Assembly: GCA_017616655.1 (NCBI GenBank)
Contig: JAFZXU010000011.1
Span: 62,001 to 126,000 of the forward strand
DNA from: Bacteroidales bacterium
Lineage (GTDB): Bacteria; Bacteroidota; Bacteroidia; Bacteroidales; UBA932
Reading direction: 5' to 3'
DNA length: 64,000 nt
Shown here piece by piece: positions 1 through 9,103 of the stretch. The position numbers were made by a program, and so were the translations under genes. Each line of letters starts with the position of its first letter. The stretch's first letter is position 1. The notes beneath the pieces are model-generated. The model was not told the DNA's origin, ran no database searches, and saw only the letters and a program-made list of their open reading frames with translations.

Positions 1-302
1 ACAGCGTGGTTGACAACGAGTTGCTCACGAGCGTCTCGTTATATGTGATACTCTACTTCGTGCTCGCCTTCTTCTTCGCCGTCATCTACTCCTTCTTCGG
101 CTTCGACTTCCATGAGACCGTCAGCGTTTCTGTGTCGATGATGAGCAACGTGGGCCCCGCCTTCGGAAGCGTCGGTACGATGTCGAACTATGCGGCAGTC
201 GCGCCGCTGGCCAAGTGGATAATGGGCGTACAGATGATAATCGGCCGTCTCGGAATCTTCTCGGCCCTCATGGTATTCACCCTTTTCAGCAAGAGGCATT
301 AG
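1..302 (+). CDS. trkH: TrkH-family potassium uptake protein, C-terminal end (partial)
   Basis: The window opens inside this gene; the first whole codon is at base 3 and the stop is TAG at 300-302. The visible 99 residues hold two hydrophobic segments, the motif SMMSNVGPAFGSVG and the ending GRLGIFSALMVF, both typical of the last pore repeat of TrkH/KtrB potassium channels. The protein sits in the inner membrane and moves K+ together with a cytoplasmic TrkA subunit, which is not in this window. The next gene starts one base after this stop, so the two are probably co-transcribed. Confidence 0.88.
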   Translation, partial: SVVDNELLTSVSLYVILYFVLAFFFAVIYSFFGFDFHETVSVSVSMMSNVGPAFGSVGTMSNYAAVAPLAKWIMGVQMIIGRLGIFSALMVFTLFSKRH

Positions 303-303
303 G

Positions 304-1719
304 ATGGGGGCAGCGTCGTTTCTGGCCGGAAAGATGGCGGGATACCTGGCCTTTCCTCCCACGGAATGCCAGAGGCGCCTCTTCGATACCATCGCGGAAT
401 TCGCGGTGCAGTACGGCGAGTGCGACCTGCTGCTGGTGCGCGGATATGCCGGCACCGGCAAGACATCTGCCATAGCGGCCTTCGTGCGCACCCTCAAGGA
501 ACTTGGATACAACTATGTATTGCTCTCGCCCACGGGGCGTTCCGCCAAGGTCCTCTCAGGTTTCACGGGCGAGAAGGCAAGCACCATACACAAGCATATC
601 TACCGTCAGAAATCCCTCGCAGGGGGAATAGGGGAGTTCCAGCTCAACATCAACAGGGCGAAGGACACCTTCTTCATAGTGGATGAGGCATCGCTTATCT
701 CCACCTCCTCCGCGGTGATGCAGGACTCCATCTTCGGAAGCGGCGATTTGCTCTCCGACCTTATCTCCTTCGTGCGCTCCGGGGTGGACAACAAGATGGT
801 TATCATCGGCGACAAGGGGCAGCTGCCTCCCGTGGGGATGGAACTGAGCCCCGCGCTAGACGAAAACTATATGTCGCAGTTCGGCAAGGTGATGGTCGCC
901 GACCTCACCTCCGTGGTGCGCCAGGCGGAGGGGAGCGGCATCCTGACCGACGCCACCATAGTGCGCTCCCTGCTCGAAAGGGAGACTGCCGAGGTGCCGA
1001 AACTCCGCCTGAAGGGCTTCTCCGACGTGGAACGCATTTCTGGCGGCGACCTGATAGAGACCATCTCCGACGCCGTGGGCCGGTACGGCCTCGACAACGT
1101 TGTGGTGCTCTGCCGCTCCAACAAGCGGGCGAACCGCTACAACGCCGGAATCCGCTCCACGGTACTCTTCCGCGAAGAGCGCCTTACCCGCGGCGACAAA
1201 CTGATGGTGGTCAAGAACTGCTACCAGTTCCTGGAGGATGTCCCTGAACTCGACTTCATAGCCAACGGCGACGTGGCAGAACTCCGCAGGATATCGCGCT
1301 ACGAGGAGCGCTACGGCCTCAATTTCGCCGAGGCGCGCCTCTCGTTCCCCGACTATAACGACGTCGAGATCACCGCCAAGATAATCCTCGATACCCTCGA
1401 CAGCGAGGCACCCGCCCTGACCGCGGAGCAGAACAAAGCCCTCTTCGACGGTGTCAGCGAGGACTATGCCGACGAGAAGAACTCCCGCAAGCGCTATCAG
1501 AAGGTGCGCGAGGACAAATATTTCAATGCGCTCCAGATAAAATACGCCACCGCCATAACCTGCCACAAGTCTCAGGGCGGGCAGTGGGACTGCGTTTTCA
1601 TCGACAACCCCTTCTGGAAGGAGCCCGAACTCGAGGACCTCAAGTGGCTCTACACCGCCATAACCCGCGGGGTGAAGAAGGTCTATTTCGTCAACTTCAA
1701 GGATGAGTATTTCGAATAA
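304..1719 (+). CDS. RecD/Pif1-like superfamily 1 DNA helicase
   Basis: The 471-residue protein is an ATP-dependent DNA helicase of the RecD2/Dda/Pif1 type common in Bacteroidales. Walker A is GYAGTGKTS near residue 47, Walker B is FFIVDEAS near 125, and the UvrD_C_2-like end carries AITCHKSQGGQW and LYTAITRG. It probably unwinds DNA in replication or repair. The ATG at 304 follows the trkH stop by one base; an in-frame ATG at 334 (MAGYLAFPPT) would also give a complete helicase and matches where conservation should begin, so the exact start is open. There is no RecBC partner nearby, so a free-standing helicase is more likely than exonuclease V alpha. Confidence 0.88.
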   Translation: MGAASFLAGKMAGYLAFPPTECQRRLFDTIAEFAVQYGECDLLLVRGYAGTGKTSAIAAFVRTLKELGYNYVLLSPTGRSAKVLSGFTGEKASTIHKHIYRQKSLAGGIGEFQLNINRAKDTFFIVDEASLISTSSAVMQDSIFGSGDLLSDLISFVRSGVDNKMVIIGDKGQLPPVGMELSPALDENYMSQFGKVMVADLTSVVRQAEGSGILTDATIVRSLLERETAEVPKLRLKGFSDVERISGGDLIETISDAVGRYGLDNVVVLCRSNKRANRYNAGIRSTVLFREERLTRGDKLMVVKNCYQFLEDVPELDFIANGDVAELRRISRYEERYGLNFAEARLSFPDYNDVEITAKIILDTLDSEAPALTAEQNKALFDGVSEDYADEKNSRKRYQKVREDKYFNALQIKYATAITCHKSQGGQWDCVFIDNPFWKEPELEDLKWLYTAITRGVKKVYFVNFKDEYFE

Positions 1720-1738
1720 CAGATAAAAAATCAACGAT

Positions 1739-2428
1739 ATGTCAATGAGTCTTCTTTACTGGATCCTATTCGGAGGCGTAGCCATCCTGAGCTACATAGT
1801 CCAGGCCTCCCTGCAGAGCAAATTCGCCAAGTACTCCAGAATCGGCATTGCGAACGGCATGACCGGAGCTGAGGTGGCGCAGAAGATGCTGAACGACCAC
1901 GGCATCACCAACGTGAAGATCACCCACGTTCCGGGCCAGCTCACCGACAACTTCAATCCCACCAATATGACGCTCAACCTGAGCGACTCCGTATATGGCA
2001 CCTGCTCGGTGGCTGCAGCCGCGGTAGCGGCCCACGAATGCGGCCACGCCGTCCAGCACGCCAAGGGATACGCTCCGCTCCGCCTGCGTTCCGCGCTCGT
2101 TCCGGTGGTCTCCTTCGCTTCGAAGGCAGTCACCTGGGTGCTGCTTATCGGCATGCTCCTCATCAGGATCTTCCCCGGTATAATGCTGGCCGGCATCATC
2201 CTCTTCGCGCTGACCGCGCTTTTCTCGCTTGTGACCCTTCCCGTCGAGGTGAATGCGAGCCAGAGGGCTGTGGCCTGGCTCCAGAATGCCGGAATAACCG
2301 ACTATTCCAACCACGAGTATGCCTGCAAGGCGCTCAAGGCTGCGGCTTACACCTATGTGGTGGGCGCGCTCAGCTCCCTCGCGACACTGGTCTATTACAT
2401 TCTGATCTTCATGGGAGGAAGGAGGTAA
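1739..2428 (+). CDS. Zinc metallopeptidase, YugP family (Zn_peptidase_2)
   Basis: The 229-residue membrane protein has an N-terminal hydrophobic segment (residues about 5-24), the zinc motif HECGH at 99-103 and two or three further membrane segments between about 115 and 225. This is the layout of the YugP/neutral zinc peptidase-2 family of membrane-bound metallopeptidases. The substrate is unknown. It lies 19 bases after the helicase gene and 4 bases before the S9 peptidase gene, which suggests a shared transcript. Confidence 0.9.
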   Translation: MSMSLLYWILFGGVAILSYIVQASLQSKFAKYSRIGIANGMTGAEVAQKMLNDHGITNVKITHVPGQLTDNFNPTNMTLNLSDSVYGTCSVAAAAVAAHECGHAVQHAKGYAPLRLRSALVPVVSFASKAVTWVLLIGMLLIRIFPGIMLAGIILFALTALFSLVTLPVEVNASQRAVAWLQNAGITDYSNHEYACKALKAAAYTYVVGALSSLATLVYYILIFMGGRR

Positions 2429-2432
2429 GGCT

Positions 2433-4538
2433 ATGAAAAAGATTCTTTGCGCACTGCTCGTACTTTTCGCACTTGTTCCCGCCTCCGCTGCGGTGAAGGA
2501 AAAGATCCGCCTCACAGAGGAGGAGCAGCTCAAGGGGCTCCCGGAGAGCGTGGTGAAGCGCACCGCCGTGCCTGTGAAGTTCGTCTCCGACGACCAGGCC
2601 GTCTATGTCCAGGGAGGCAAGTACTATCTCTACAGCTTCAAGGACAAGAGCTCCCGCCTCTACGACTATAAGGTTCCCAGAAGGGTGGAGGAGTTCCCCA
2701 ACCCCGTGAAGGGTTGGAAGAACCCGACCTATTCCCCCGACCAGACCAAAATAGCATACACCCTCGACAACGACCTCTATTCGATGGATGTGGCCACCGG
2801 AGAGATCGTGCGCCATACTTTCGACGGCTCCAACGTCATTCTCAACGGATACGCTTCCTGGGTCTATTATGAGGAGATCCTCGGCAGGCCCTCGAAGTAC
2901 AAGGCATTCTGGTGGTCGCCCGACAGCAAGGTGATAGCCTTCTACCGCTTCGACAACAGCCGTGTGCCGATGTTCCCGATCTACCACTCTCCGGGCCTGC
3001 ACGGCTATCTCGACGAGACCCGCTATCCCAAGGCGGGAGATGAGAACCCGAAAGTCCGCGTTGGCTTCGTCTCAATCCGCGGCGGCGAGACCGTCTGGGC
3101 CGACTTCGACGAGAACAGGGACCAGTACTTCGGAATCCCCTTCTGGAGCGGCGACGGCAAGCGATTCATGGTCTCCTGGATGCCCCGCAGCCAGGACGAT
3201 CTGGAACTCTTCTCGGTGGAACCCGCAACCGGGATCAAGGTCTCGGTTTACAAGGAGCACCAGAAATCCTGGATAGAGTGGATGGAGGATATGCTCTTCA
3301 CCCCGGAGGGCATCTATATCGTGAGGGACTTCTCAGGCTGGCAGCAGATCTACTATATGACCTACGACGGCAAGCGTTTCGAGCAGCTGACGGAGGGTGA
3401 AAACTGGGGCGTCAACCTGATGAAAGTCGATTCCAAGTACCTGTGGTTCACCGCAAAGCGCGAGGCTTCGACCCGCGTGGACATCTACCGAGTCACCCTC
3501 AGGAACAAGAAGCTCGACCGCCTTTCCTACGGCAATCTGAACTTCGCCAACGTGATGCTCTCGCCTGACGGACGCAACCTTCTGGCAGTCGCATCAAACA
3601 CCAGGACCCCCAACCAGCTGGTGGCCGTTTCGGTGCCTGCGAACGGGAATGCCGACCGTAAGGATGTGAACGTGATCTTTGACTGCAAGGGGGAGAAGTT
3701 CGACGACTATCTCTTCGGCCGCGCCGAGGTGGTGAACATCAAGATGCGCGACGGCGTCGTGCTGCCCGCCCTGGTGACCTGGCCGGTGGATTACAATCCC
3801 TATTACGCCAACCACTTCCCCGTGCTGGTGAGCATATACGGCGGTCCCGACAGTCCCCGAGTGAAGGACTCCTGGGGAACCGGTTGCAGCCAGTGGTGGG
3901 CCAACCACGAGGTTATCCAGGTGGTGCTCGACAACCGCGTAAGCGGCCATCTGGGCAAGAAGGGGCTTGAGGCGGCTTACCGCCATCTTGCCACCGTCGA
4001 GGTGCAGGATTTCATCGACGGCCTCAAATACTTCCTCGGCAAACCTGGCGTAAGGCGCAGTAAAACAGGTGTTTACGGCTTCTCTTTCGGCGGCACGATG
4101 ACAACCCTTCTGGTCACCGAGGGACGCGAATACTATAAGTACGGCATAGCGGGCGGCGGAGTCTATGACTGGGCTCTCTATGACACCCACTACACCGAGC
4201 GCTATATGGACACTCCTCAGGACAATCCCGAAGGCTACGCCTCCACCCGCGTAATGGAGCGTGTCCAAAAGTCGGGCTACAAGGGGGATGCGACCAATAT
4301 GTTGCGCATCACCCACGGCACCGCCGACGACAACGTCCACTTCCAGAACACCCTGCAGCTCCTCGACCTGATGGAGAAGGAGTGCATGGATTTCGAACTT
4401 GCGGTCTATCCCGAGGAGTACCACGGCTACCGCGGCGCCAAGTCGCGCCACTCCTCGATGCAGGACTACAAGTTCTGGTACAAATATCTCCTCGAGAAAG
4501 AGATGCCCGAGGCACTTTTGAAACATTTCGGATATTGA
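2433..4538 (+). CDS. Secreted S9 family prolyl oligopeptidase (dipeptidyl peptidase IV type)
   Basis: The 701-residue precursor begins with a signal peptide (MKKILCALLVLFALVPASAA). Residues about 40-430 form the eight-bladed beta-propeller of the DPP-IV N-terminal domain. The rest is the alpha/beta-hydrolase peptidase domain with nucleophile GFSFGG (Ser551), acid in HGTADDNVH (Asp632/633) and His664 in YHGYRG. It probably removes X-Pro or X-Ala dipeptides from peptides in the periplasm. Length is normal for Bacteroidales DPP-IV homologues. Confidence 0.93.
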   Translation: MKKILCALLVLFALVPASAAVKEKIRLTEEEQLKGLPESVVKRTAVPVKFVSDDQAVYVQGGKYYLYSFKDKSSRLYDYKVPRRVEEFPNPVKGWKNPTYSPDQTKIAYTLDNDLYSMDVATGEIVRHTFDGSNVILNGYASWVYYEEILGRPSKYKAFWWSPDSKVIAFYRFDNSRVPMFPIYHSPGLHGYLDETRYPKAGDENPKVRVGFVSIRGGETVWADFDENRDQYFGIPFWSGDGKRFMVSWMPRSQDDLELFSVEPATGIKVSVYKEHQKSWIEWMEDMLFTPEGIYIVRDFSGWQQIYYMTYDGKRFEQLTEGENWGVNLMKVDSKYLWFTAKREASTRVDIYRVTLRNKKLDRLSYGNLNFANVMLSPDGRNLLAVASNTRTPNQLVAVSVPANGNADRKDVNVIFDCKGEKFDDYLFGRAEVVNIKMRDGVVLPALVTWPVDYNPYYANHFPVLVSIYGGPDSPRVKDSWGTGCSQWWANHEVIQVVLDNRVSGHLGKKGLEAAYRHLATVEVQDFIDGLKYFLGKPGVRRSKTGVYGFSFGGTMTTLLVTEGREYYKYGIAGGGVYDWALYDTHYTERYMDTPQDNPEGYASTRVMERVQKSGYKGDATNMLRITHGTADDNVHFQNTLQLLDLMEKECMDFELAVYPEEYHGYRGAKSRHSSMQDYKFWYKYLLEKEMPEALLKHFGY

Positions 4539-4545
4539 TATAGAT

Positions 4546-6201
4546 ATGGCACAGGAATACATAGAGACCGCAAAAAGCTGGCTCGAGCCGGAGTATGACG
4601 CCGAGACCAGGATGCAGGTGCAGGAACTCTTCCAGGGAGATCCCAAAGTGCTGGAGGACAGCTTCTACCGTATGCTGGAATTCGGCACCGGAGGACTCCG
4701 CGGCATTATGGGAGCCGGCACCAACAGGATGAACCGCTACACCGTGGCTATGGCCACCCAGGGACTCGCGAATTATCTGCTCAAGACCTTCCCCGAACAG
4801 GTGATCCGCACCGCGATATCGTTCGACAGCCGCCGAGACAGCACACTGTTTGCAATGACGACGGCCCGCGTGCTGCTTTCCAACGGCATACAGGTCAGCA
4901 TCTTCGACAACATCAGGCCCACTCCGGAGTTGAGTTTCGCCATCAGGCATCTGGGCTGCAAGGCGGGCGTGATGATTACCGCCTCCCACAACCCGAAGGA
5001 GTACAACGGCTACAAGGTATTCTGGGAGGACGGTGCTCAGGTGACGCCGCCCCACGACAAAAACATTATCGCCGAGGTAAACAAGATTACTTCGCCCTCA
5101 CAGGTGAAGTTCGACGAAACCCTCCATCCCGACGTGATATCGGGCCTTGACGAGGTTTACCTTGACGAGATCCTCTCCCTGACGCTCTCGCCGGAGTCGG
5201 TTGCAAGGCAGGCCGACAGTCTCAAGATGGTCTATACGCCGCTGCACGGCACGGGAGTGCGCATCATTCCGGCGGCGCTGCGCAAAATGGGATTCAAACG
5301 CATCTACAACGTCCCTGACCAGGATGTGAGCGACGGCAGTTTCCCTACCGTGGCTTCGCCCAACCCTGAGGAGCACGCCGCCCTCGAGATGGCGATAGCG
5401 CGCGCAGAAGAGGTGGGAGCCGACCTGGTGATGGCCTCCGACCCCGACGCCGACCGCGTTGGAGCGGCAGTGCGGGACGACAAGGGCCGGATGGTGCTGC
5501 TCAGCGGCAACCAGACCGCGGCGATACTTACCTGTTACATCCTCACCCGCTGGAAGGAGCTGGGCAAACTCGACGGACGCGGCTACTGCGTAAAGACGAT
5601 AGTCACCACAGAACTGCTGAAGGCCATCTGCGACAAGTTCGGGGTGGAACTCTACAATGTCCTGACCGGCTTCAAGTATATCGCCGAGGTGGTGCGCCGC
5701 AACGAGGGGGAGAAGGTTTTCATCTGCGGAGGCGAGGAGAGTTACGGCTTCAACGTGGGCGAAAAGGTGCGCGACAAGGATGCCGTGATAACCTGCTCGA
5801 TGCTGGCGGAATGCGCCGCCTGGCTCGCCGACGCCGGCAAGACTCTCTACGGCTATCTGCAGGAGATCTATTCGGAGTTCGGCCGTTATGCGGAGGGATT
5901 GCTTTCCGTGACGAAGAAGGGAAAGGAAGGCGCAGAGGCCATCCGCGCCCTGATGGCGGGCTACCGCGGGAATCCGCCCGCTTCGCTCGCCGGTTCGCCG
6001 GTGGTGAAGGTCGTGGACTATACCGAACCCGAGAAAACCGGGCTGCCCTCCTCGAACGTGCTGCAGTTCTTCAGCGAGGACGGCACCGTAGTGACGGTCC
6101 GCCCTTCGGGCACGGAGCCCAAGATAAAGTACTATTTCTGTGCCCGCGGCGATGCGGCCCAGGCGCGCGTGGATGCCCTCAGGGCGCAGTTCTCGGAGTG
6201 A
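4546..6201 (+). CDS. Phospho-sugar mutase (phosphoglucomutase/phosphomannomutase, PgcA type)
   Basis: The 551-residue cytoplasmic enzyme interconverts hexose 1- and 6-phosphates. The phosphoserine loop is TASHNPKEYNGYK with the active Ser at 147; the magnesium loop is DPDADR from residue 299; the C-terminal phosphate-binding loop is RPSGTEPKIKYY. The length of about 550 puts it with the long PgcA/phosphoglucomutase-2 branch, not with the 450-residue ManB or GlmM proteins. Its stop overlaps the maf start by one base (TGATG), so the two are translationally coupled. Confidence 0.93.
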   Translation: MAQEYIETAKSWLEPEYDAETRMQVQELFQGDPKVLEDSFYRMLEFGTGGLRGIMGAGTNRMNRYTVAMATQGLANYLLKTFPEQVIRTAISFDSRRDSTLFAMTTARVLLSNGIQVSIFDNIRPTPELSFAIRHLGCKAGVMITASHNPKEYNGYKVFWEDGAQVTPPHDKNIIAEVNKITSPSQVKFDETLHPDVISGLDEVYLDEILSLTLSPESVARQADSLKMVYTPLHGTGVRIIPAALRKMGFKRIYNVPDQDVSDGSFPTVASPNPEEHAALEMAIARAEEVGADLVMASDPDADRVGAAVRDDKGRMVLLSGNQTAAILTCYILTRWKELGKLDGRGYCVKTIVTTELLKAICDKFGVELYNVLTGFKYIAEVVRRNEGEKVFICGGEESYGFNVGEKVRDKDAVITCSMLAECAAWLADAGKTLYGYLQEIYSEFGRYAEGLLSVTKKGKEGAEAIRALMAGYRGNPPASLAGSPVVKVVDYTEPEKTGLPSSNVLQFFSEDGTVVTVRPSGTEPKIKYYFCARGDAAQARVDALRAQFSE

Positions 6202-6779
6202 TGTTCGACGGCTGGAGATTCATATTGGGTTCGGGTTCGCCCCGCCGCAGGGAGCTCCTTGCCGGCCTCGGCATCGAGTTCACCGTGGAGCCGATCCAAG
6301 GCGATCCGGAGAGTTACGACTGCAGTATGCCGTGCGACGAGGTGCCGGTCTACCTGGCGCGTCACAAGTCGTTCGGCTACCCGAGGCCGCTGGAGCCTGA
6401 CGAGGTGCTGATTACGGCCGATACATTGGTCTGCCTCGACGGCGCGCTGCTCGGAAAGCCGGCCGGAAGGGAGAAGGCGTGCGAGATGCTGCGCCGCCTT
6501 TCGGGCCGGACGCATCAGGTCTATACCGGCGTCGCAGTCCGCACTGCGGAGAGGATTTCGTCGTTTACCGCCTGCACGGATGTTTCTTTCAAGGAATTGA
6601 CTGACAGCGAGATAGATTATTACGTTGACAATTACAGGCCCTTCGACAAGGCGGGTGCCTACGGCGTCCAGGAGTGGATCGGCTACGCCGGCATCACCCG
6701 CATCGAAGGCTCCTATTTCAACGTCGTCGGCCTCCCTGTTCAGAGATTATATATGGAATTATGTAAAGTATGCAAATAA
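6201..6779 (+). CDS. maf: Maf-like nucleoside triphosphate pyrophosphatase
   Basis: The 192-residue enzyme of the Maf/HAM1 superfamily hydrolyses non-canonical or TTP/UTP-type nucleotides to monophosphates. Key motifs are LGSGSPRRRELL near the N-terminus, ITADTLV, GKPAGREKACEMLRRLSG and the conserved HQVYTGV. The ATG at 6201 overlaps the mutase stop; an upstream in-frame extension exists but runs through the mutase gene in another frame. The last two codons and stop lie inside the left arm of the palindromic element at 6772-6909. Confidence 0.93.
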   Translation: MFDGWRFILGSGSPRRRELLAGLGIEFTVEPIQGDPESYDCSMPCDEVPVYLARHKSFGYPRPLEPDEVLITADTLVCLDGALLGKPAGREKACEMLRRLSGRTHQVYTGVAVRTAERISSFTACTDVSFKELTDSEIDYYVDNYRPFDKAGAYGVQEWIGYAGITRIEGSYFNVVGLPVQRLYMELCKVCK

Positions 6780-6909
6780 TGACTTATACATCTTCGTGTT
6801 GTCCATTTCTGAAAAGGCCCTCCCACTTCGTGGGCCCCTCCCCGTGTGCCGGGGACGCACACTTTTCAGAAAGGACAACATGCTCATCCTTTGATAAGTC
6901 ATTATTTGC
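6772..6909. repeat. 138-bp MITE-like palindromic element between maf and the BamA-like gene
   Basis: The two ends are a perfect 16-bp inverted repeat (GCAAATAATGACTTAT at 6772-6787 and its complement at 6894-6909). Inside them a second inverted stretch matches TGTTGTCC then TTCTGAAAAG with one mismatch. The centre holds the 25-bp core CCCTCCCACTTCGTGGGCCC... (6818-6842), which recurs complemented at 60911-60935. The left arm supplies the maf stop codon and the right arm abuts the next promoter. The transcript would fold into a long hairpin and may act as a terminator. Confidence 0.85.
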
Positions 6910-6917
6910 TAAATTTG
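6910..6917 (+). promoter_or_regulatory. Bacteroidetes -7 box (TAAATTTG) just before the BamA-like gene
   Basis: TAAATTTG fits the Bacteroidetes TAnnTTTG -7 consensus exactly and ends eight bases before the ATG at 6925, so the mRNA would be nearly leaderless. A TTTG at 6890-6893 lies 16 bases upstream, shorter than the usual 19-20, so the -33 part is uncertain. Confidence 0.5.
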
Positions 6918-6924
6918 CAGTTTG

Positions 6925-9102
6925 ATGAAACGGTTACTCTTCATAGTCATTATGGCCCTGGCGGCGGCCTCCTGCTCCACGACGCGGAGACTCGCCGAGG
7001 GAGAGTACCGTCTTGCCGACAACAAAGTAGTCGTGGAGGGCAAGAACCCCTCCAGTTCGGAACTCGAGCCCTACATCAAACAGAAACCCAACGACTACTT
7101 CATAGGCGGCTGGAATCCGCTGCTCTACATCTATAACCTCAGTTCCGGCAAGGGGACGGCCTGGGACAAATTCGTCGAGAAACTTGGCGTAGCGCCCGTC
7201 GCCTTCAACCCGTCGCTAGTCGAAAACAGCAAGGAGAGTATGCTCTCCCACCTCGAATATCTGGGCTACTACGGCTCCGAAATCAAATCGGAAGTCACCA
7301 CGAAGGGACGTAACGCCAAGGTTACCTATACCGTAACCCCAGGCCACCGCTTCGTGATAGACTCGCTGAGCTACGTGATAGAGGAGGGGCCGCTCAGGAC
7401 GCTGGCCCTCAGGGACTCCGCAACGAGCGAGATCCGCCCCGGCAAATACCTCTCCGAGAGCACTCTGGAGGCCTTCTCCGAGGAGATGACCGAACTTTTC
7501 CGCAACAGGGGCTACTACGGCTTCACCAAGAACTACTTCTTCTTCACCGCCGACACCTCTAGGATGGACGGCACGGCCGACCTCACCGTCAGGCTGGAGG
7601 ACTACACCCGCAACGAGACTCCCGCCGCGGCGCGGCCCCATATCCGCTACCGCTTCGGCAAGGTGGACGTAAGGGCCCTGAGCCGCTTCCCCATCAAGCG
7701 CAAATTCCTCGACGAGATAAACAGGATAAAGCCGGGAATGCTCTACCGCGAGAGGCTGGTGGACAATACCTACCAGCGCTTCTCCAACCTGGGCCTATTC
7801 AACTCCGTCAACATCCAGCTGCAGGAGCGCGACTCGGGCTATGTGGACTGCAACATCCTGCTCGGCGTGGCCAAGCTGCAGAGCATCAAACTCAACCTCG
7901 AAGGCTCCACCAACTCCACCGGACTCTTCGGCATCACACCCTCGATTTCGTATGCCCACAGGAACATATTCGGCGGGGGAGAGAGCCTCACGGTGGGTTT
8001 CCGCGGCAATTTCCAGTTCAAGTTCCACGACAGCACCAGCAGCGAGGAGTATGCAGTCAACGGTTCCCTGAGGTTCCCGCGATTCCTGCTGCTGCCCTCC
8101 GACCTCTTCATCACCTCGGTACCGCAGACCGAAATCTCGGCCCTCTTCAACTACCAGAACCGTCCGGAGTACAAGCGCAACATCGCCTCGGTAGGATACA
8201 ACTACAACTTCACCTTCCGCCGCCGCTTCATCTTCCAGCTCTCCCCGCTGAAATTCAACCTGGTGCATATCTACAGCATCGCCGACGACTTCTACGAGAA
8301 ATTGCGCGACCCCTATCTGATAAACGCATATCGCGACCACCTCGACGTGGGAATGGGAGCCAGCTTCTACTATACCTCCGATCCTTCTCTCAACCCGCTT
8401 AACATCAGGAAGACAAGCTTCTACACCCGACTGAATCTCGACGTGGCCGGCAATATCCTTTCGATGCTGAACGGCATCCTGCCGGAGAACGAATACGGCT
8501 CTCATCTCTTCCTCGGACTGCCCTATTCGCAGTATGTGAGGGGGGAGGTCACCGCCGTGCAGACCTGGCGCTTCGGCAGGGACGACCGCTATGCATTCGC
8601 CGTCAGGGGCGTCTCAGGCCTGGGTTATGCCTACGGCAACTCCATTTCGCTCCCCTTCGAGAAATTCTTCTATGCCGGCGGTGCGAGCAGCATGAGGGGA
8701 TGGCAGGCGCGTTCCGTGGGCCCCGGAAGCGCTCCCATCGACTCTACCTTCTCGATCGTCAACCAGACCGGCGACATGCATCTCGAGGCCAACATGGAGC
8801 TGCGCTTTCCGCTCTTCTGGAAACTGCAGGGCGGCCTCTTCGTGGATGTCGGAAACATCTGGAAGATAAAGTCCGATTCGGAGGGCGAGCAGCAGGAATC
8901 GGTATTCCACTTCAACGACTTCTACCGCACCACGGCACTTGACTTCGGTTTCGGCCTGCGTCTCGACTTCAACCTTATCCTGGTGCGCCTCGACCTGGGT
9001 CTCAAGGCCTACGACCCTTACACCCAAAAATGGTGCGAGCCGTCCCAGTGGCTTGCACGGAACGGCTACGCACTTCATTTCGGTATAGGATACCCCTTCT
9101 AG
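6925..9102 (+). CDS. BamA/TamA family outer membrane protein with lipoprotein anchor (TamL-like)
   Basis: The 725-residue precursor has a lipoprotein signal with lipobox AASC (Cys17), POTRA-like repeats up to about residue 320 and a C-terminal surface-antigen (D15) beta-barrel ending in GYALHFGIGYPF. Outer membrane insertases of this family fold or deliver beta-barrel proteins; a lipidated TamA-like version is typical of Bacteroidetes. The ATG at 6925 is preferred to the TTG one codon earlier. Its stop is one base from the convergent operon ending at 9104, with no terminator hairpin visible between them. Confidence 0.88.
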   Translation: MKRLLFIVIMALAAASCSTTRRLAEGEYRLADNKVVVEGKNPSSSELEPYIKQKPNDYFIGGWNPLLYIYNLSSGKGTAWDKFVEKLGVAPVAFNPSLVENSKESMLSHLEYLGYYGSEIKSEVTTKGRNAKVTYTVTPGHRFVIDSLSYVIEEGPLRTLALRDSATSEIRPGKYLSESTLEAFSEEMTELFRNRGYYGFTKNYFFFTADTSRMDGTADLTVRLEDYTRNETPAAARPHIRYRFGKVDVRALSRFPIKRKFLDEINRIKPGMLYRERLVDNTYQRFSNLGLFNSVNIQLQERDSGYVDCNILLGVAKLQSIKLNLEGSTNSTGLFGITPSISYAHRNIFGGGESLTVGFRGNFQFKFHDSTSSEEYAVNGSLRFPRFLLLPSDLFITSVPQTEISALFNYQNRPEYKRNIASVGYNYNFTFRRRFIFQLSPLKFNLVHIYSIADDFYEKLRDPYLINAYRDHLDVGMGASFYYTSDPSLNPLNIRKTSFYTRLNLDVAGNILSMLNGILPENEYGSHLFLGLPYSQYVRGEVTAVQTWRFGRDDRYAFAVRGVSGLGYAYGNSISLPFEKFFYAGGASSMRGWQARSVGPGSAPIDSTFSIVNQTGDMHLEANMELRFPLFWKLQGGLFVDVGNIWKIKSDSEGEQQESVFHFNDFYRTTALDFGFGLRLDFNLILVRLDLGLKAYDPYTQKWCEPSQWLARNGYALHFGIGYPF

Positions 9103-9103
9103 C

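Noticed and set aside
5811..6200. Upstream extension of the maf frame
   Set aside because: It lies within the phosphomutase gene; Maf homology begins at 6201.
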